From: an uncultured Pirellulaceae bacterium
GTDB lineage: Bacteria > Planctomycetota > Planctomycetia > Pirellulales > Pirellulaceae
NCBI GenBank assembly: GCA_938083195.1
Contig: CALKCK010000009.1
Coordinates: 1 to 64,000, forward strand
Direction of reading: 5' to 3'
DNA length: 64,000 nt
Positions 28,150 to 38,537 of the stretch are shown one piece after another. Position 1 is the first letter of the stretch; each line of letters opens with the position of its first letter. The position numbers and the translations under genes are program-made. Under the pieces are notes generated by a model. The model had not been told where the DNA came from. It worked only from the letters and a program-made list of their open reading frames with translations, and did no database searches.

Positions 28150-31100
28150 ATGATCAACCAATGCCCGCAATGTAGCAGTAAAATCACCGATTTTGCGGTC
28201 AGTTGCGACAACTGTGATTGGAGCCTGGTTCCTGAGCATCAACCCTCTGATTTTCGCATAAATATTGACGCAGACGGCACATTGGGAAAATTCGAATCTG
28301 AAGAGACGATCGAAGAGACAATTCAGATCACAAAAAAATCCAGACGAAAAATAACGGCCGCCAATCAGCAGCGTCCTCAACCCAGCAAAGCTCCCTCCCT
28401 TTTTGATGACACTCACTCAGCATCTCAAGATGAGAGTGATTCACAAATTAATGAAGCGACCCAGCGAGCTCTTGAATTTATCGAACTCGGCGACCTCGAA
28501 GCATCCTTGACTTATCTTAATCGTGCAATCATCGACTTGCCGGTTGAGAATAGTGGCGAATGCTATTCTCTCCGTGGCTACGCTCACCTAAAAAACCTAG
28601 ATTTCTCACACGCTGAAATTGACTGCACACTCGCCATTGATCTCGGCTGGGAAGAGCCACAAACTTACGCTTGGCGAGCCGCAGCTCGCGGCGAGCAAAA
28701 CAAGTGGCCGGCAGCATTCGATGATCTCAACCATGCCGACAAAATCGCGGCCAATGACGATGAACAATACCAGTCTTTAATTACTACTTACTCCAAGAGC
28801 GCAAGCGCCTACTATCGAGCAAAGATTCAAGAAGGGCACGATACTGCTGATCTCTTTTTTGATCGAGGCTGGGTTTATTTCAAGGCACAACAATTCGAAA
28901 AAGCAAGACGAGATTTCCATCTCGCAATTAAAAAAAGTCCGGGACACCCCAACGCCTCCATGGGCTTAGCTGAACTAAAATACATTTTCCTCGGAGAATA
29001 CGATGTTCGAGACTTGTGCGATGCGGCTTTAAAAGGGGATCAAGAATGCCAAGCCTATGCATTAAAGATTCTCGCAATGTTGAACTTCCGCGAAGATAAC
29101 ATCGAGGCCGCGAGAAATGACATTCGGGCGCTAATGTCATTAGCCGGTGAGAATCCAAATACGAACCTTACCGTATGCAAGTTGCTTCGTTCGATTGGCG
29201 AATTCGAATTGGCGATCAAAATACTTACGACCTTGATTCAAAATAAACCCAAAGGCAGTAACGTGTTTCGCGAGCGCGGCGAATGTTTGGCTGCAATCGA
29301 TTGTAATACCCTCGCCTTAAAGGACTTTAAAAAACATCTTCAGCAGTGTCGAGCTGATTTACCAGTACTCCTTAAATCTGCGGAACTAGCGGTTAAAGAA
29401 AAGCGCCTTGATCTCGCTCAAAGGCGACTAAAGCGAGCCCTTAGACTCGACCTTGGTCGCGACGACGAAGCGTATCTGATTCGGAGTCGTGCCTTCCTCG
29501 CTGCCGACGATTACTCTAATGCGTCCCAAGACTGCGAGGCCTCCATCCGCAGCAATGGCTCTCACCCCCAATCATTTGCATTACTTGCCAGAATTCACCA
29601 AGCTCAATCTTCCCCTGAAAATGCAATCTCTGCGCTTACCCAAGCGATCGACCTCGAGAACGACCATTTGAAAAAGTCTGATTTCCTAAAACAGCGAGCT
29701 CAGCTTTTTCGATCACTGCAGAAACCACAATCAGCACTCGAAGATTTAGAACATTCCGTGTCTCTAAATCCGTCTAACCCAACTTCTTGGTTACAAATCG
29801 CAGAGATCCATCAGGCCGGCAGTGATTGGAAATCAGTCAACGACGCTTTGCAGAACTCGCTCTCCGTCCGAATTCCTCCTCCGCGCAAGCTTACTCAAAC
29901 TGCAAAAGCAATCGCCGAAAAGAGTTGCCAATTTTTCGACGACAAAATCTTGAATGAGTCGGAATTGGATTCTGAACTCTTGTTGCAACGCGCATTATCC
30001 AATCAACTGTGCGATTTGCCTGACAAAGCTACCGCAGACTGCAACCTGGTTTTGGAATCGGATCCGAGTAGTATTTCTGCAAAACTTTGCCGTGCACAGA
30101 TCTCCAATCAACAGGAAAATTATGAATCTGCCATCGTCGATCTAACGGCGGCGTTGAAAACTAAAGACCTTTCATTAGAAACACAATCACAGTTGCGATT
30201 CGATCGCGCTGTTTCCCACAACTTGCTCGGCAAAATTGAAGAGGCCAAGTCTGATTTACTCAAAGCGACCCGCCTCAACCCGGTCGCTTCACAAAACTAC
30301 GTGTTACTTGGTGAAATTTACCAGCAATCCGGGGAATTCGATAAATCTGTCCGCGCGTTTTCGAATTCCATTTCACTCGATCCCGATAACCCAAATGTTC
30401 ATCGAAGAAGTGGCATTTGCAATTCACACCTTCAAAACCATCATACTGCCATTGGCAATTTTTCCCGTGCAATTGATTTAGCACCCAATCGGGTTGAACC
30501 GGTTCTGCAAAGAGGACAGGCGTATCTAAAAATCGATCAACCGCAACTTGCACTTGAGGATTTTGAATTCGCTTTACATCAAAATGATCAACTCGCCAAA
30601 GCCTATTCAGGACGCGCCGCAGCATTAGCGATGCAGGGGAAAATAGAAAAATCATTAATAAGCCTAACAAAGGCGATTCATCGTTTCACACTCCCTCGAG
30701 AAATCGCGGAGATCATGTTTGCCCGCGGAAAAATCTTTTATCAAATGGGACGCAATTCGCCGGCCATCTCAGATTTCACCTTCGTTTTAGAATTGATGCG
30801 TGCTGACACCAATCACCTTGTCGCAACTCGCTACGCGCGGGCGATCGCTAATGTTCACAACGAAAAGTGGAACAAAGCCCAGCGAGATTTCCGCAAACTT
30901 TCAAAGCTTCGCCCAAACGACAAAGAAATTAAGAACGCTCTCGCTTGGCTGGCAGACCGCCAACTGAAAAGACCTGGTTTTCTAGGCGATCCCAAACCCT
31001 TCCTCCGTCCGACTCGTCCTTCGGTCACTGGCCCACGATGTCGCCTAAACGATGAAGCGAACACTTGGAGCACAGAACCTCCGCACGACTGGTGGGTCGT

Positions 31101-31281
31101 GCGCTCGGCAGAGAAAAAAGAATATGGGCCAGTTCATTTTGAAACGCTAAAAAACTGGATCCGAGACGGTCGGGTGACGCCAGAAATGAAAGTCCTTCGC
31201 GCTGATTGGGGCAAATGGAAAAGACCAGAAAAAATATTCCCCGCAATTCAAGAGGCTCTTCAGTCCGACCGCTCGCAGTAG
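28150..31281 (+). CDS. Large TPR protein with N-terminal zinc-ribbon-like and C-terminal GYF_2-like domain
   Basis: CPQCSSKITDFAVSCDNCDW; many TPR units; C-term WWVVRSAEKKEYGPVHFETLKNWIRDGRVTPEMKVLRADWGKWKRPEKIF. Confidence 0.88.
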   Translation: MINQCPQCSSKITDFAVSCDNCDWSLVPEHQPSDFRINIDADGTLGKFESEETIEETIQITKKSRRKITAANQQRPQPSKAPSLFDDTHSASQDESDSQINEATQRALEFIELGDLEASLTYLNRAIIDLPVENSGECYSLRGYAHLKNLDFSHAEIDCTLAIDLGWEEPQTYAWRAAARGEQNKWPAAFDDLNHADKIAANDDEQYQSLITTYSKSASAYYRAKIQEGHDTADLFFDRGWVYFKAQQFEKARRDFHLAIKKSPGHPNASMGLAELKYIFLGEYDVRDLCDAALKGDQECQAYALKILAMLNFREDNIEAARNDIRALMSLAGENPNTNLTVCKLLRSIGEFELAIKILTTLIQNKPKGSNVFRERGECLAAIDCNTLALKDFKKHLQQCRADLPVLLKSAELAVKEKRLDLAQRRLKRALRLDLGRDDEAYLIRSRAFLAADDYSNASQDCEASIRSNGSHPQSFALLARIHQAQSSPENAISALTQAIDLENDHLKKSDFLKQRAQLFRSLQKPQSALEDLEHSVSLNPSNPTSWLQIAEIHQAGSDWKSVNDALQNSLSVRIPPPRKLTQTAKAIAEKSCQFFDDKILNESELDSELLLQRALSNQLCDLPDKATADCNLVLESDPSSISAKLCRAQISNQQENYESAIVDLTAALKTKDLSLETQSQLRFDRAVSHNLLGKIEEAKSDLLKATRLNPVASQNYVLLGEIYQQSGEFDKSVRAFSNSISLDPDNPNVHRRSGICNSHLQNHHTAIGNFSRAIDLAPNRVEPVLQRGQAYLKIDQPQLALEDFEFALHQNDQLAKAYSGRAAALAMQGKIEKSLISLTKAIHRFTLPREIAEIMFARGKIFYQMGRNSPAISDFTFVLELMRADTNHLVATRYARAIANVHNEKWNKAQRDFRKLSKLRPNDKEIKNALAWLADRQLKRPGFLGDPKPFLRPTRPSVTGPRCRLNDEANTWSTEPPHDWWVVRSAEKKEYGPVHFETLKNWIRDGRVTPEMKVLRADWGKWKRPEKIFPAIQEALQSDRSQ

Positions 31282-31349
31282 AACCTATCAGGTGTAGAAT
31301 CAAAGATTAATGAGCAAGCCCCACGACATGGGAAAGAATCTCCCAAGCT

Positions 31350-32339
31350 ATGAATACCCCTAACAACACAAGTGAATACGGCGATCGGCCAAGTGAATAC
31401 GGTGACAGCCGGATTTCAATGGTTTTCGTTTCGGATATTGAAGTTGAACCGCCAAAATTGATATCTAACGCCTTTAAAAAGTACACTCACTTTCGTGAGT
31501 TAAGTACAGGTGGAAAAGCCCGACTTGTTTCCTGCAAGGACACCAATCTCGGAAGACGAGTTGTCCTAAAGATGCTTCGAGAGGAATTTTTTGATGATGA
31601 TGTTGAACTTCGACGCTTAATTCGCGAAGCCCGAATCACAGCACAACTGCAACATCCGGCGACGGTCCCCATGTACGAATTGGGACAGGACGATACTGGC
31701 CATTGGTTTTTTGCAATGAAAAAAATCGAAGGGAAAACACTCTTTGAAATCATCGTTGGTCTCGCCAGACGTGAACCACCGTATGAAACCAATTTTGACC
31801 TTAATCATCTGTTGGGTATCTTGACGAATGTTGGCGATGCGATCGCTTATGCCCACACCAGGGGCGTAATTCACAGAGACATTAAACCGGAAAACATCAT
31901 TGTCGGAATGTTCGGTGAAGTTACCCTGATTGACTGGGGCGCTGCAAAAGTTTGGGGGATGCCTAACGACGGTGGCGAAGGTACGAAAGGTCAGCGTGGA
32001 GGCACGCCGCTATACATGTCGCCTGAACAAGTCACCGGCAATCGGATGGTCGACGAGCGAACGGACATTTTTAGTTTAGGCATCGTTATGTATGAAATGA
32101 TGGCGCAGCAGGAACCGTTTCGAGGGGCAGATATTGGAAAGACATTCGATAACATTGTGAACAAATCTCCGACGCCGCCGAGAACTGCAGCACCCCACCG
32201 TGTTATTCCTCAAACGCTCGAAGCAATCTGTTTGAAAGCGCTGGAAAAAAACCCAAACGACCGATATCAATCCATGACTGCAATGATGAACGCCGTCAAT
32301 AAATTCAGGAATGACTCGCTGCTACGAGACATAAGTTAA
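31350..32339 (+). CDS. Serine/threonine protein kinase (soluble)
   Basis: VVLKML; HRDIKPENIIVG; LIDWGAAK (DWG in place of DFG); GGTPLYMSPEQ. Confidence 0.93.
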   Translation: MNTPNNTSEYGDRPSEYGDSRISMVFVSDIEVEPPKLISNAFKKYTHFRELSTGGKARLVSCKDTNLGRRVVLKMLREEFFDDDVELRRLIREARITAQLQHPATVPMYELGQDDTGHWFFAMKKIEGKTLFEIIVGLARREPPYETNFDLNHLLGILTNVGDAIAYAHTRGVIHRDIKPENIIVGMFGEVTLIDWGAAKVWGMPNDGGEGTKGQRGGTPLYMSPEQVTGNRMVDERTDIFSLGIVMYEMMAQQEPFRGADIGKTFDNIVNKSPTPPRTAAPHRVIPQTLEAICLKALEKNPNDRYQSMTAMMNAVNKFRNDSLLRDIS

Positions 32340-32383
32340 CACGCGATTTTTTTCAACAAACTAACAGCGGATTCAAGTCACCT

Positions 32384-32668
32384 ATGGCGAATGAAAGCGA
32401 TGACACGAGACTCGAAAAAATAGATCAGAAGCTCCGAATTCTCGTCGTGCTTGCCGTATGCCAAGCGGTGATCACCGGTTTGATGTTCGTCTACCTGGTT
32501 TTGGAAAACTTCATCCCATCCAACTCCACATTTTTTCTATTACTAATAGGACTTGGCATTTTCTCATATCTCTTCCGCAGTCGCATTCCTAGTTGGTTCG
32601 GTAGTTTGAGCCGCTTTATTTTTGCGAACTTATTTGAAATGAGAAAATCAGATTCCATAAAAAAATAA
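32384..32668 (+). CDS. Small hypothetical membrane protein
   Basis: Two TM segments; 45 nt downstream of the kinase, same strand. Confidence 0.6.
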   Translation: MANESDDTRLEKIDQKLRILVVLAVCQAVITGLMFVYLVLENFIPSNSTFFLLLIGLGIFSYLFRSRIPSWFGSLSRFIFANLFEMRKSDSIKK

Positions 32669-32720
32669 CGCCTTCGAATCTCTTAGCGATATTTTGGCGG
32701 GTAACACAAAAGAATCGACT

Positions 32721-33620
32721 TTACAGATTCCGATTGATTCTCGCCTGGTAAACTTCTATCGCTGACTGCGATGCAGGTATGATCCTCTGTTCGATTGCTT
32801 TTTTAGATAAAACTGACAGCGCTTTGCGGCCCTCGGATCCAAGATCAACGGTCCAATCATTTACATATAGCTCCACATGAGCCATCAAGACTTCATCATC
32901 AAATTCTTGAGCAAATTCTCGCATCGTCGGTAACGTCTCATCACGATGCTCCAATCCGTAAACCACCGATGATCGAATAACACTTTGAATGCGAGCTAAC
33001 GTCTCTTCTGCTAAACCTCGACGAGCCAAAATCCCTCCGAGGGGAAGAGGAACACCAGTCTCTATTTCCCAGCGGGTGCCAAGATCCTCCACTAAAAAAA
33101 GCCCCTCGTCCGCCCAAGTAAACCTTCCTTCGTGAATGCAAACTCCAAAATCTGCAGCTCTTTCTTTTAATGAGGGCATAATATCAGAGAATACTTGGTG
33201 TTCGACACGCGTTTTCCCGGCCTCAATAGCCTCTCCGTAAAAAAGCTGGAACAACATAGCAGCGGTTGTGAATTCTCCCGGACATAGCGTACGAGTGAAC
33301 TCCAAGTTGGCTAAGGCATTCCCCGGTGAATCCCCCTCTTTCGCCGACAAGAGCAACGGACCGACCCCGAAACCTAATGCCGACCCCGATGGCAAAACAA
33401 ACGTCCGGTCTGAGAGAATCGCGGCGGCATGAAAACTAGCTTTCGCGACATCAAACCGATCTTGGAAAAGACCTTCGTTTAATTGCTGTATATCTAGCAA
33501 TTCAATCTGAAAATCCAGACCAAGTAAATCAACTTTGCGGTTGAGTATTCCATGAAACGCAAAAGTGTCATTGGGACAAGTCGAAATGGCCAATCGTATT
33601 TTAGTTAAATTTTGCATCAT
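32721..33620 (-). CDS. mqnD: 1,4-dihydroxy-6-naphthoate synthase (futalosine menaquinone pathway)
   Basis: IRLAISTCPNDTFAFHGIL...FDVAKASFHAAAIL...LPSGSALGFGVGPLLLSA. Confidence 0.88.
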   Translation of the reverse strand: MMQNLTKIRLAISTCPNDTFAFHGILNRKVDLLGLDFQIELLDIQQLNEGLFQDRFDVAKASFHAAAILSDRTFVLPSGSALGFGVGPLLLSAKEGDSPGNALANLEFTRTLCPGEFTTAAMLFQLFYGEAIEAGKTRVEHQVFSDIMPSLKERAADFGVCIHEGRFTWADEGLFLVEDLGTRWEIETGVPLPLGGILARRGLAEETLARIQSVIRSSVVYGLEHRDETLPTMREFAQEFDDEVLMAHVELYVNDWTVDLGSEGRKALSVLSKKAIEQRIIPASQSAIEVYQARINRNL

Positions 33621-33712
33621 CTTTGCCGTTTAAGACTAGTCTTCATTCGCATTAACAAAACAATATTGCTGGACAAATACTTGGACGCTATACCAAAAAA
33701 ACAGGGAAGCGT

Positions 33713-34357
33713 TTAACGCTTGAGACAATCCATCAGAAGACTGGTTGCTGCGTGAAGCGCCTCGGGTATTTTCCAATTACACTTGTCCCGATCACCCGCC
33801 CGATTGGAGATTCCTCGCACCAAATAAAATGGAACCCCGCAAATTTTTGCCGCAGTGGCTACTGCAAACCCTTCCATTTCTTCTACCGCAGCATTCGGGA
33901 AACGGCGTCGCCTATGGTCTAGGTCACGACTCGTATTGGAAGCCGCACAAACCGTTAGAATTTGACACTGATGATTATCAAAATTCGCGAGAGGCAAAAC
34001 GTCACCGATCAGATCCTGTTCGCCAGTACCGCGCCATTGCATCCACCCCATCTCACCTGCGGTTTGATAGTCTGCTACGCTCCCCGCACCAATCCCAAAG
34101 CACGCGACTTCACTCCCGATAACCGCCGTTCCTGTCAAGATTTCAGGATCATATGCACCTGCAATTCCAACCAATAACACGTTACTCGGTTGATACTGCG
34201 TAATTAATTCCATCGCCTTGGCGGCGGCGACAATTGGCCCAAATCCACATATTTCAACCACCGCCTCAGGATGGGAAATATGCTCAACTACAAACTCGTA
34301 CTCCATCGAAGTTGGCACCAAAATCAGCCACTTTGGTTTTTTCAAGGACGAGCTCAT
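33713..34357 (-). CDS. mqnB: Futalosine hydrolase
   Basis: Nucleoside phosphorylase-like: ILVPTSMEYEFV...VLLVGIAGAYDP...VEEMEGFAVATAAKICGVPFYLVRGISNRAGDRD; next to mqnD. Confidence 0.82.
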   Translation of the reverse strand: MSSSLKKPKWLILVPTSMEYEFVVEHISHPEAVVEICGFGPIVAAAKAMELITQYQPSNVLLVGIAGAYDPEILTGTAVIGSEVACFGIGAGSVADYQTAGEMGWMQWRGTGEQDLIGDVLPLANFDNHQCQILTVCAASNTSRDLDHRRRRFPNAAVEEMEGFAVATAAKICGVPFYLVRGISNRAGDRDKCNWKIPEALHAATSLLMDCLKR

Positions 34358-34470
34358 TTAAGTCACTCTTTGCATAGGATTAGGATCTATCATTTTTGAA
34401 ATACAACAATCGACAATATCTGATTCGTTTTTACAGGCTCGGCGTGGCCCGCTCCTCCCACTCAATGCAC

Positions 34471-35463
34471 CTACTTCGCGAGGATCTGTTTCAGCACCTG
34501 CTCCGCCCTCTGCCAATTGGAGGCCTCTTTCGCAGCCCAATAACTCATTAACGTCGCGAGACATAACATTACGGCAAAGCCACTTGCCGCCTGCCTGACT
34601 CTGGCTGAAGAAATCTCAAGAAACATTACCAAGCTTCCTTCATTTCCACCTAATAGTAATCCGGTACAGCAAACACCGTAAATAAATGCAATGACTAACA
34701 TTAACACTGAGACGGCTCGCATCGCCGACCAATCGTTGATTTGAAAGAGAAAAATGGCATACATCAAATTCAAAAGACTGATTGCCACTTGCAAGAAAAA
34801 CCAGTTGGGAAGTTCATTTACTTGGGATAAATCGCCCCATGATATCAATTGCGTTAGGACGGGAATCAGATTCAATCCAGCAACGAGAATCAATCCAGCA
34901 GCAAATAACTTTGCTAAAAAAAAACGATCCGTGTTTGCCCGCGTTAATCGCTCTTCCCAATTCTGTTTATCACTCGCCTCAGAAGAATTTCCTTTAATTG
35001 CACTCACAATCGATATGTCGCGGTTTGCAAGGTGAATCGCCCCTCGAGCCGCCTCAAGATCTGCGACCTTTCCTGGTTTCAAATGAGTTCTCTCGTCTAC
35101 TGCTCTCTTTGCTGGAGGCGAGCTCAGTCGAGTTGTTAAAGGCTCCCCCGTCAATTTGACTGAAACAGAGGGTATTTCATGCTTGGTCTCGGACGAATGA
35201 TGCTGCTGCCTTGGTTTTGCAACCGGCAGGCGAGACTCACTAGCGTCCTTTGACAGTGAGCCTTCCAGGTTGGACTCGTCACCATCAAACCCTTCATAAA
35301 TCTCCGCTCGACATTCAACAGGTTGCCCACTGTTCCTCTCGGAATCTGAAATTTCGGGGATACGAATCATGGTTTTACATTCGGGGCATCGCACAATCTT
35401 GCCACTGCGAATCATCGACGCATGCATGATGCATCCCTGAGGGCATCTAACTCGCAATGACAT
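34471..35463 (-). CDS. Hypothetical protein with N-terminal zinc-ribbon-like motif and C-terminal TM segments
   Basis: MSLRVRCPQGCIMHASMIRSGKIVRCPECKTMIRI; about 4 TMs; internal ATG at 35463 removes the overlap with the lipase gene. Confidence 0.7.
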   Translation of the reverse strand: MSLRVRCPQGCIMHASMIRSGKIVRCPECKTMIRIPEISDSERNSGQPVECRAEIYEGFDGDESNLEGSLSKDASESRLPVAKPRQQHHSSETKHEIPSVSVKLTGEPLTTRLSSPPAKRAVDERTHLKPGKVADLEAARGAIHLANRDISIVSAIKGNSSEASDKQNWEERLTRANTDRFFLAKLFAAGLILVAGLNLIPVLTQLISWGDLSQVNELPNWFFLQVAISLLNLMYAIFLFQINDWSAMRAVSVLMLVIAFIYGVCCTGLLLGGNEGSLVMFLEISSARVRQAASGFAVMLCLATLMSYWAAKEASNWQRAEQVLKQILAK

Positions 35464-35602
35464 AACACGCTCATTCAAAAATGATTGATATTGAGACCTT
35501 TTCGCACTGCGGATTATAGCACAACCACTAGTAAGCCATTCAGCGTTTTCTGGCAGATAGGACACAAACCAGAGAACAAAGCAAGCCAAGTCCGGCTTTA
35601 AC

Positions 35603-36490
35603 TTAAAAGCTAGTCGTATTCCATGGACTGTTAGATTTAGCTTCCTCACTTCGGACAATATCGAATACAGCATCCACATACGAAGGGGCTAAATGTGGGC
35701 TTATCGACATCCAATTTGGATTTCCTAATTCAGAAGCTCTTGTCATCAAACGTCTGAAAAACCTTCTCACACCGCGCGGGTTTGCAAGGCGGCCGAATCG
35801 ATCAACACACATTTCAATGCCTTCGTGATCGAAACCTGATCGCATCTCGGGAATCTGCGGCACGGGATCTTGATAATTAACCCACCGAAAATGTTTTAAG
35901 TTTACATGCTTAAGATATTGCCGACTGGCAACTCGTGGACATCCAAATGTATGAAGTTCATTCGGCTGGGATTTTATAAACGAAAGCACGCAACGGGATG
36001 CACAGAGAGTGGCCGCCGCCGCCCCCAAAGAATGTCCGCAAAACCAGAGATTACGATCATTCGACTCCAGCTCCGCTTCAATAGCAGGCCAGATCCCGTC
36101 TGCCATGGCTTTAAAATCACTGATTACCCAACCAGTCGTCTCCGCCATCGTGGAAGGCAGGGTTTGGAGCTCAATCGCCTGATCTAACTCCCTGATCTCT
36201 TTTCCTCGGAAGACCATCACCGCATCGAATTCATTTTGAAACCAGAAAACATCAATAGCACCGCCGCGAATGACCTTCCCGTCGGTAAATCCTAGTTTTC
36301 CCGCGATCGAATTAGCATCTTGAAGAGGAAGATAACTCGCCAACGTCATTTCGCAAAACAATAACGATCTCCGCAGGACCGGCATTTCAGAGATGGGACC
36401 TTGGTGCTGACTCTTAAAAAAAAAGTCTCCCGAAGTTTTCGTATCAAGACTCGCATTCTTGTCTGGAAGCTGAATTTCAGAAGATGCCAT
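35603..36490 (-). CDS. Class 3 lipase-like alpha/beta hydrolase
   Basis: VMVFRGKEIRELDQAIE...LWFCGHSLGAAAATLCASR...TFGCPRVASRQYLKHVNLKHFRWVNYQDPVPQIP. Confidence 0.85.
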   Translation of the reverse strand: MASSEIQLPDKNASLDTKTSGDFFFKSQHQGPISEMPVLRRSLLFCEMTLASYLPLQDANSIAGKLGFTDGKVIRGGAIDVFWFQNEFDAVMVFRGKEIRELDQAIELQTLPSTMAETTGWVISDFKAMADGIWPAIEAELESNDRNLWFCGHSLGAAAATLCASRCVLSFIKSQPNELHTFGCPRVASRQYLKHVNLKHFRWVNYQDPVPQIPEMRSGFDHEGIEMCVDRFGRLANPRGVRRFFRRLMTRASELGNPNWMSISPHLAPSYVDAVFDIVRSEEAKSNSPWNTTSF

Positions 36491-36608
36491 GTTGCAACCG
36501 AAATAAGGAAATCAAACTCAAACTATATTACTGCGCTATTTAAAAATCAGCCCTGTCGCGTTGAGTTACAACACCACCAAGCTTTCAAACGACCAGTCAG
36601 CACTGTCG

Positions 36609-38468
36609 TTATTTGGTCTGCATTTGAATAGTGCCTCGCCATCCCTCGGGAGGCTTACCTTGATACTGACCAATAACCTTCTCTAAAAACCTTCTCAATG
36701 AATCTTCCGGGTCCAGTATAGCTAATTCCGTTTCCAATCGCATCCACTCGCCCGCTTGAAACGAATTCAATAGCCGCTTCGAATGAGCTAAATCCTCAAC
36801 GGGAAGTTCATTTGCCGCGCAAACTTGAAAAACGTCGAACGAACCCTCCATTCCAAATGGCTGAAAATTCCCCATCCCACGCACCACAATTTCATCAAAA
36901 AACTCAGGATCCGTCTTTAATGCCTCAAGCGTAAACGCATCGATTAGAATCTTGGAATGGAGCCATTTCGTCATCCCCTCAAGCCGAGAGGCTAAGTTAA
37001 CGACCGGACCAAAGGCAGTCACTTTTACTTGATCACGCGTGCCAATTTTCCCCGCAACGGACTCGCCCGAGGCTACGCCGATCCCGAACTGAAAGCTACG
37101 ACCATCGCGCTTGGTTCGGCCTACTTCGCTTAGCCGAGCGTGGTTATCGACGTGTTGATGGATCGACACCGCCGCTTTAACGGCAGATACGGCATTTTGT
37201 TCGCTACCCGTTGGTGGAATAGGCCACCCCCAAAACCCCATGGCCGAATCTCCATGAAAGTCCCCGATAACTCCTCCAAAATCTAAGATGTTTGATGTTG
37301 TAATCCCCAAAGCCTCGCTGACTCGCGCTAAAAGTTCGAGTAAATCATCCGATAATTCCTCGGATGTTTTCGAAAAACCCCTCAAATCACAAAACAAAAC
37401 CGACAAATCACACTCTCGTGGCTGCAACACCTCTTCCGAATCCAAAACCGAGATAGCCTTCATTACCACGGGAGAAAAGAACGTCCGCAGGCTCGCCTCC
37501 TGCCGCTCAAGTTTCTTTACTAGCAACAAATTTTTAAGCGAAGATCCAACCAGCTCACAAAATTTAAGGTCACCCTGGAAATCTAATTCCTGAGAAACGG
37601 AACTTAAACTGGAATCGCGATCACCACGCTCCTTGCCAGCAACATAGACTCCCCAACCGGGCGTTGCCGCACTTGAAATCGGAGACACAAAAGCCCAATC
37701 GTTTTCATAGTCGATTGTGTACTTTGATTTCCCGCCTTTGCCATGGCTCCAAATATGCAAAACCGACTCATTCGCTTTCAGCGCTTGTTTAACAAGCGTT
37801 TCACTCGGCTGAAATCCACCAGAACTCGTGTCACGGCGATCCCATTGCATAATCTCAATTTCTGAATCAATCAGCCTTTGGGTATCGGCTGAACCTGTAT
37901 CGGCTGAATCTACTACCGAATCGAAAGAATGCCCTGCCGCTGGATCTTGAACCCTCACGATTCCGACCGTCGATGCCGTCGCAATACCCTGCATTAGCGT
38001 GTTAACGATTTGAATCAATAAATTCTCATTGTCGGACGCCGTCGCAATGACTGTTGGCAACCGACTTAGAACATCGATCCGCCGATCAACATCTCGAAAC
38101 GAGACTTTTCGCAAATAATCAGCAGTAAACGTTTTTTGACTAATCGGGTCGGGAGCGTCTAAAGATCCAAATGCTTCTTCAACTGCAATCGTAAATTGAG
38201 TTTTGCCAATGACAAAATGCTCGCCTGCTCCCAATTCAAAACAATCCTCGGACTTACCGTCGTAAAAAACTGGATTCGAAGAACTTTTCAGCTTTTGAAT
38301 GCGGACCTTATCTCCCGCCAAACATAGGGAGATGTGGACACGAGAGATTTGACTATCCCACGGAACACGATAAGACTCTGTTGCCCGCCCAACGAAAATC
38401 TCCCGCGTTGGGATTCGTCGCCGCCATCGAGAACCAACGTCAACTCCCTCTGCAATAAGTTCCAACAT
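36609..38468 (-). CDS. FHA - GAF-like - class III adenylate/guanylate cyclase
   Basis: FHA: IFVGRATESYRVPWDSQISRVHISL; cyclase: LSVLFCDLRGFSKTSEELS...GDFHGDSAMGFWGWP...VNLASRLEGMTK. Confidence 0.88.
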   Translation of the reverse strand: MLELIAEGVDVGSRWRRRIPTREIFVGRATESYRVPWDSQISRVHISLCLAGDKVRIQKLKSSSNPVFYDGKSEDCFELGAGEHFVIGKTQFTIAVEEAFGSLDAPDPISQKTFTADYLRKVSFRDVDRRIDVLSRLPTVIATASDNENLLIQIVNTLMQGIATASTVGIVRVQDPAAGHSFDSVVDSADTGSADTQRLIDSEIEIMQWDRRDTSSGGFQPSETLVKQALKANESVLHIWSHGKGGKSKYTIDYENDWAFVSPISSAATPGWGVYVAGKERGDRDSSLSSVSQELDFQGDLKFCELVGSSLKNLLLVKKLERQEASLRTFFSPVVMKAISVLDSEEVLQPRECDLSVLFCDLRGFSKTSEELSDDLLELLARVSEALGITTSNILDFGGVIGDFHGDSAMGFWGWPIPPTGSEQNAVSAVKAAVSIHQHVDNHARLSEVGRTKRDGRSFQFGIGVASGESVAGKIGTRDQVKVTAFGPVVNLASRLEGMTKWLHSKILIDAFTLEALKTDPEFFDEIVVRGMGNFQPFGMEGSFDVFQVCAANELPVEDLAHSKRLLNSFQAGEWMRLETELAILDPEDSLRRFLEKVIGQYQGKPPEGWRGTIQMQTK

Positions 38469-38537
38469 GTTCTTCCTGCTCCGGTTTGAAGTCCGCGTTA
38501 CTCAAAGCCACTTACCCAGTCAACTCATCGGCGCGAA

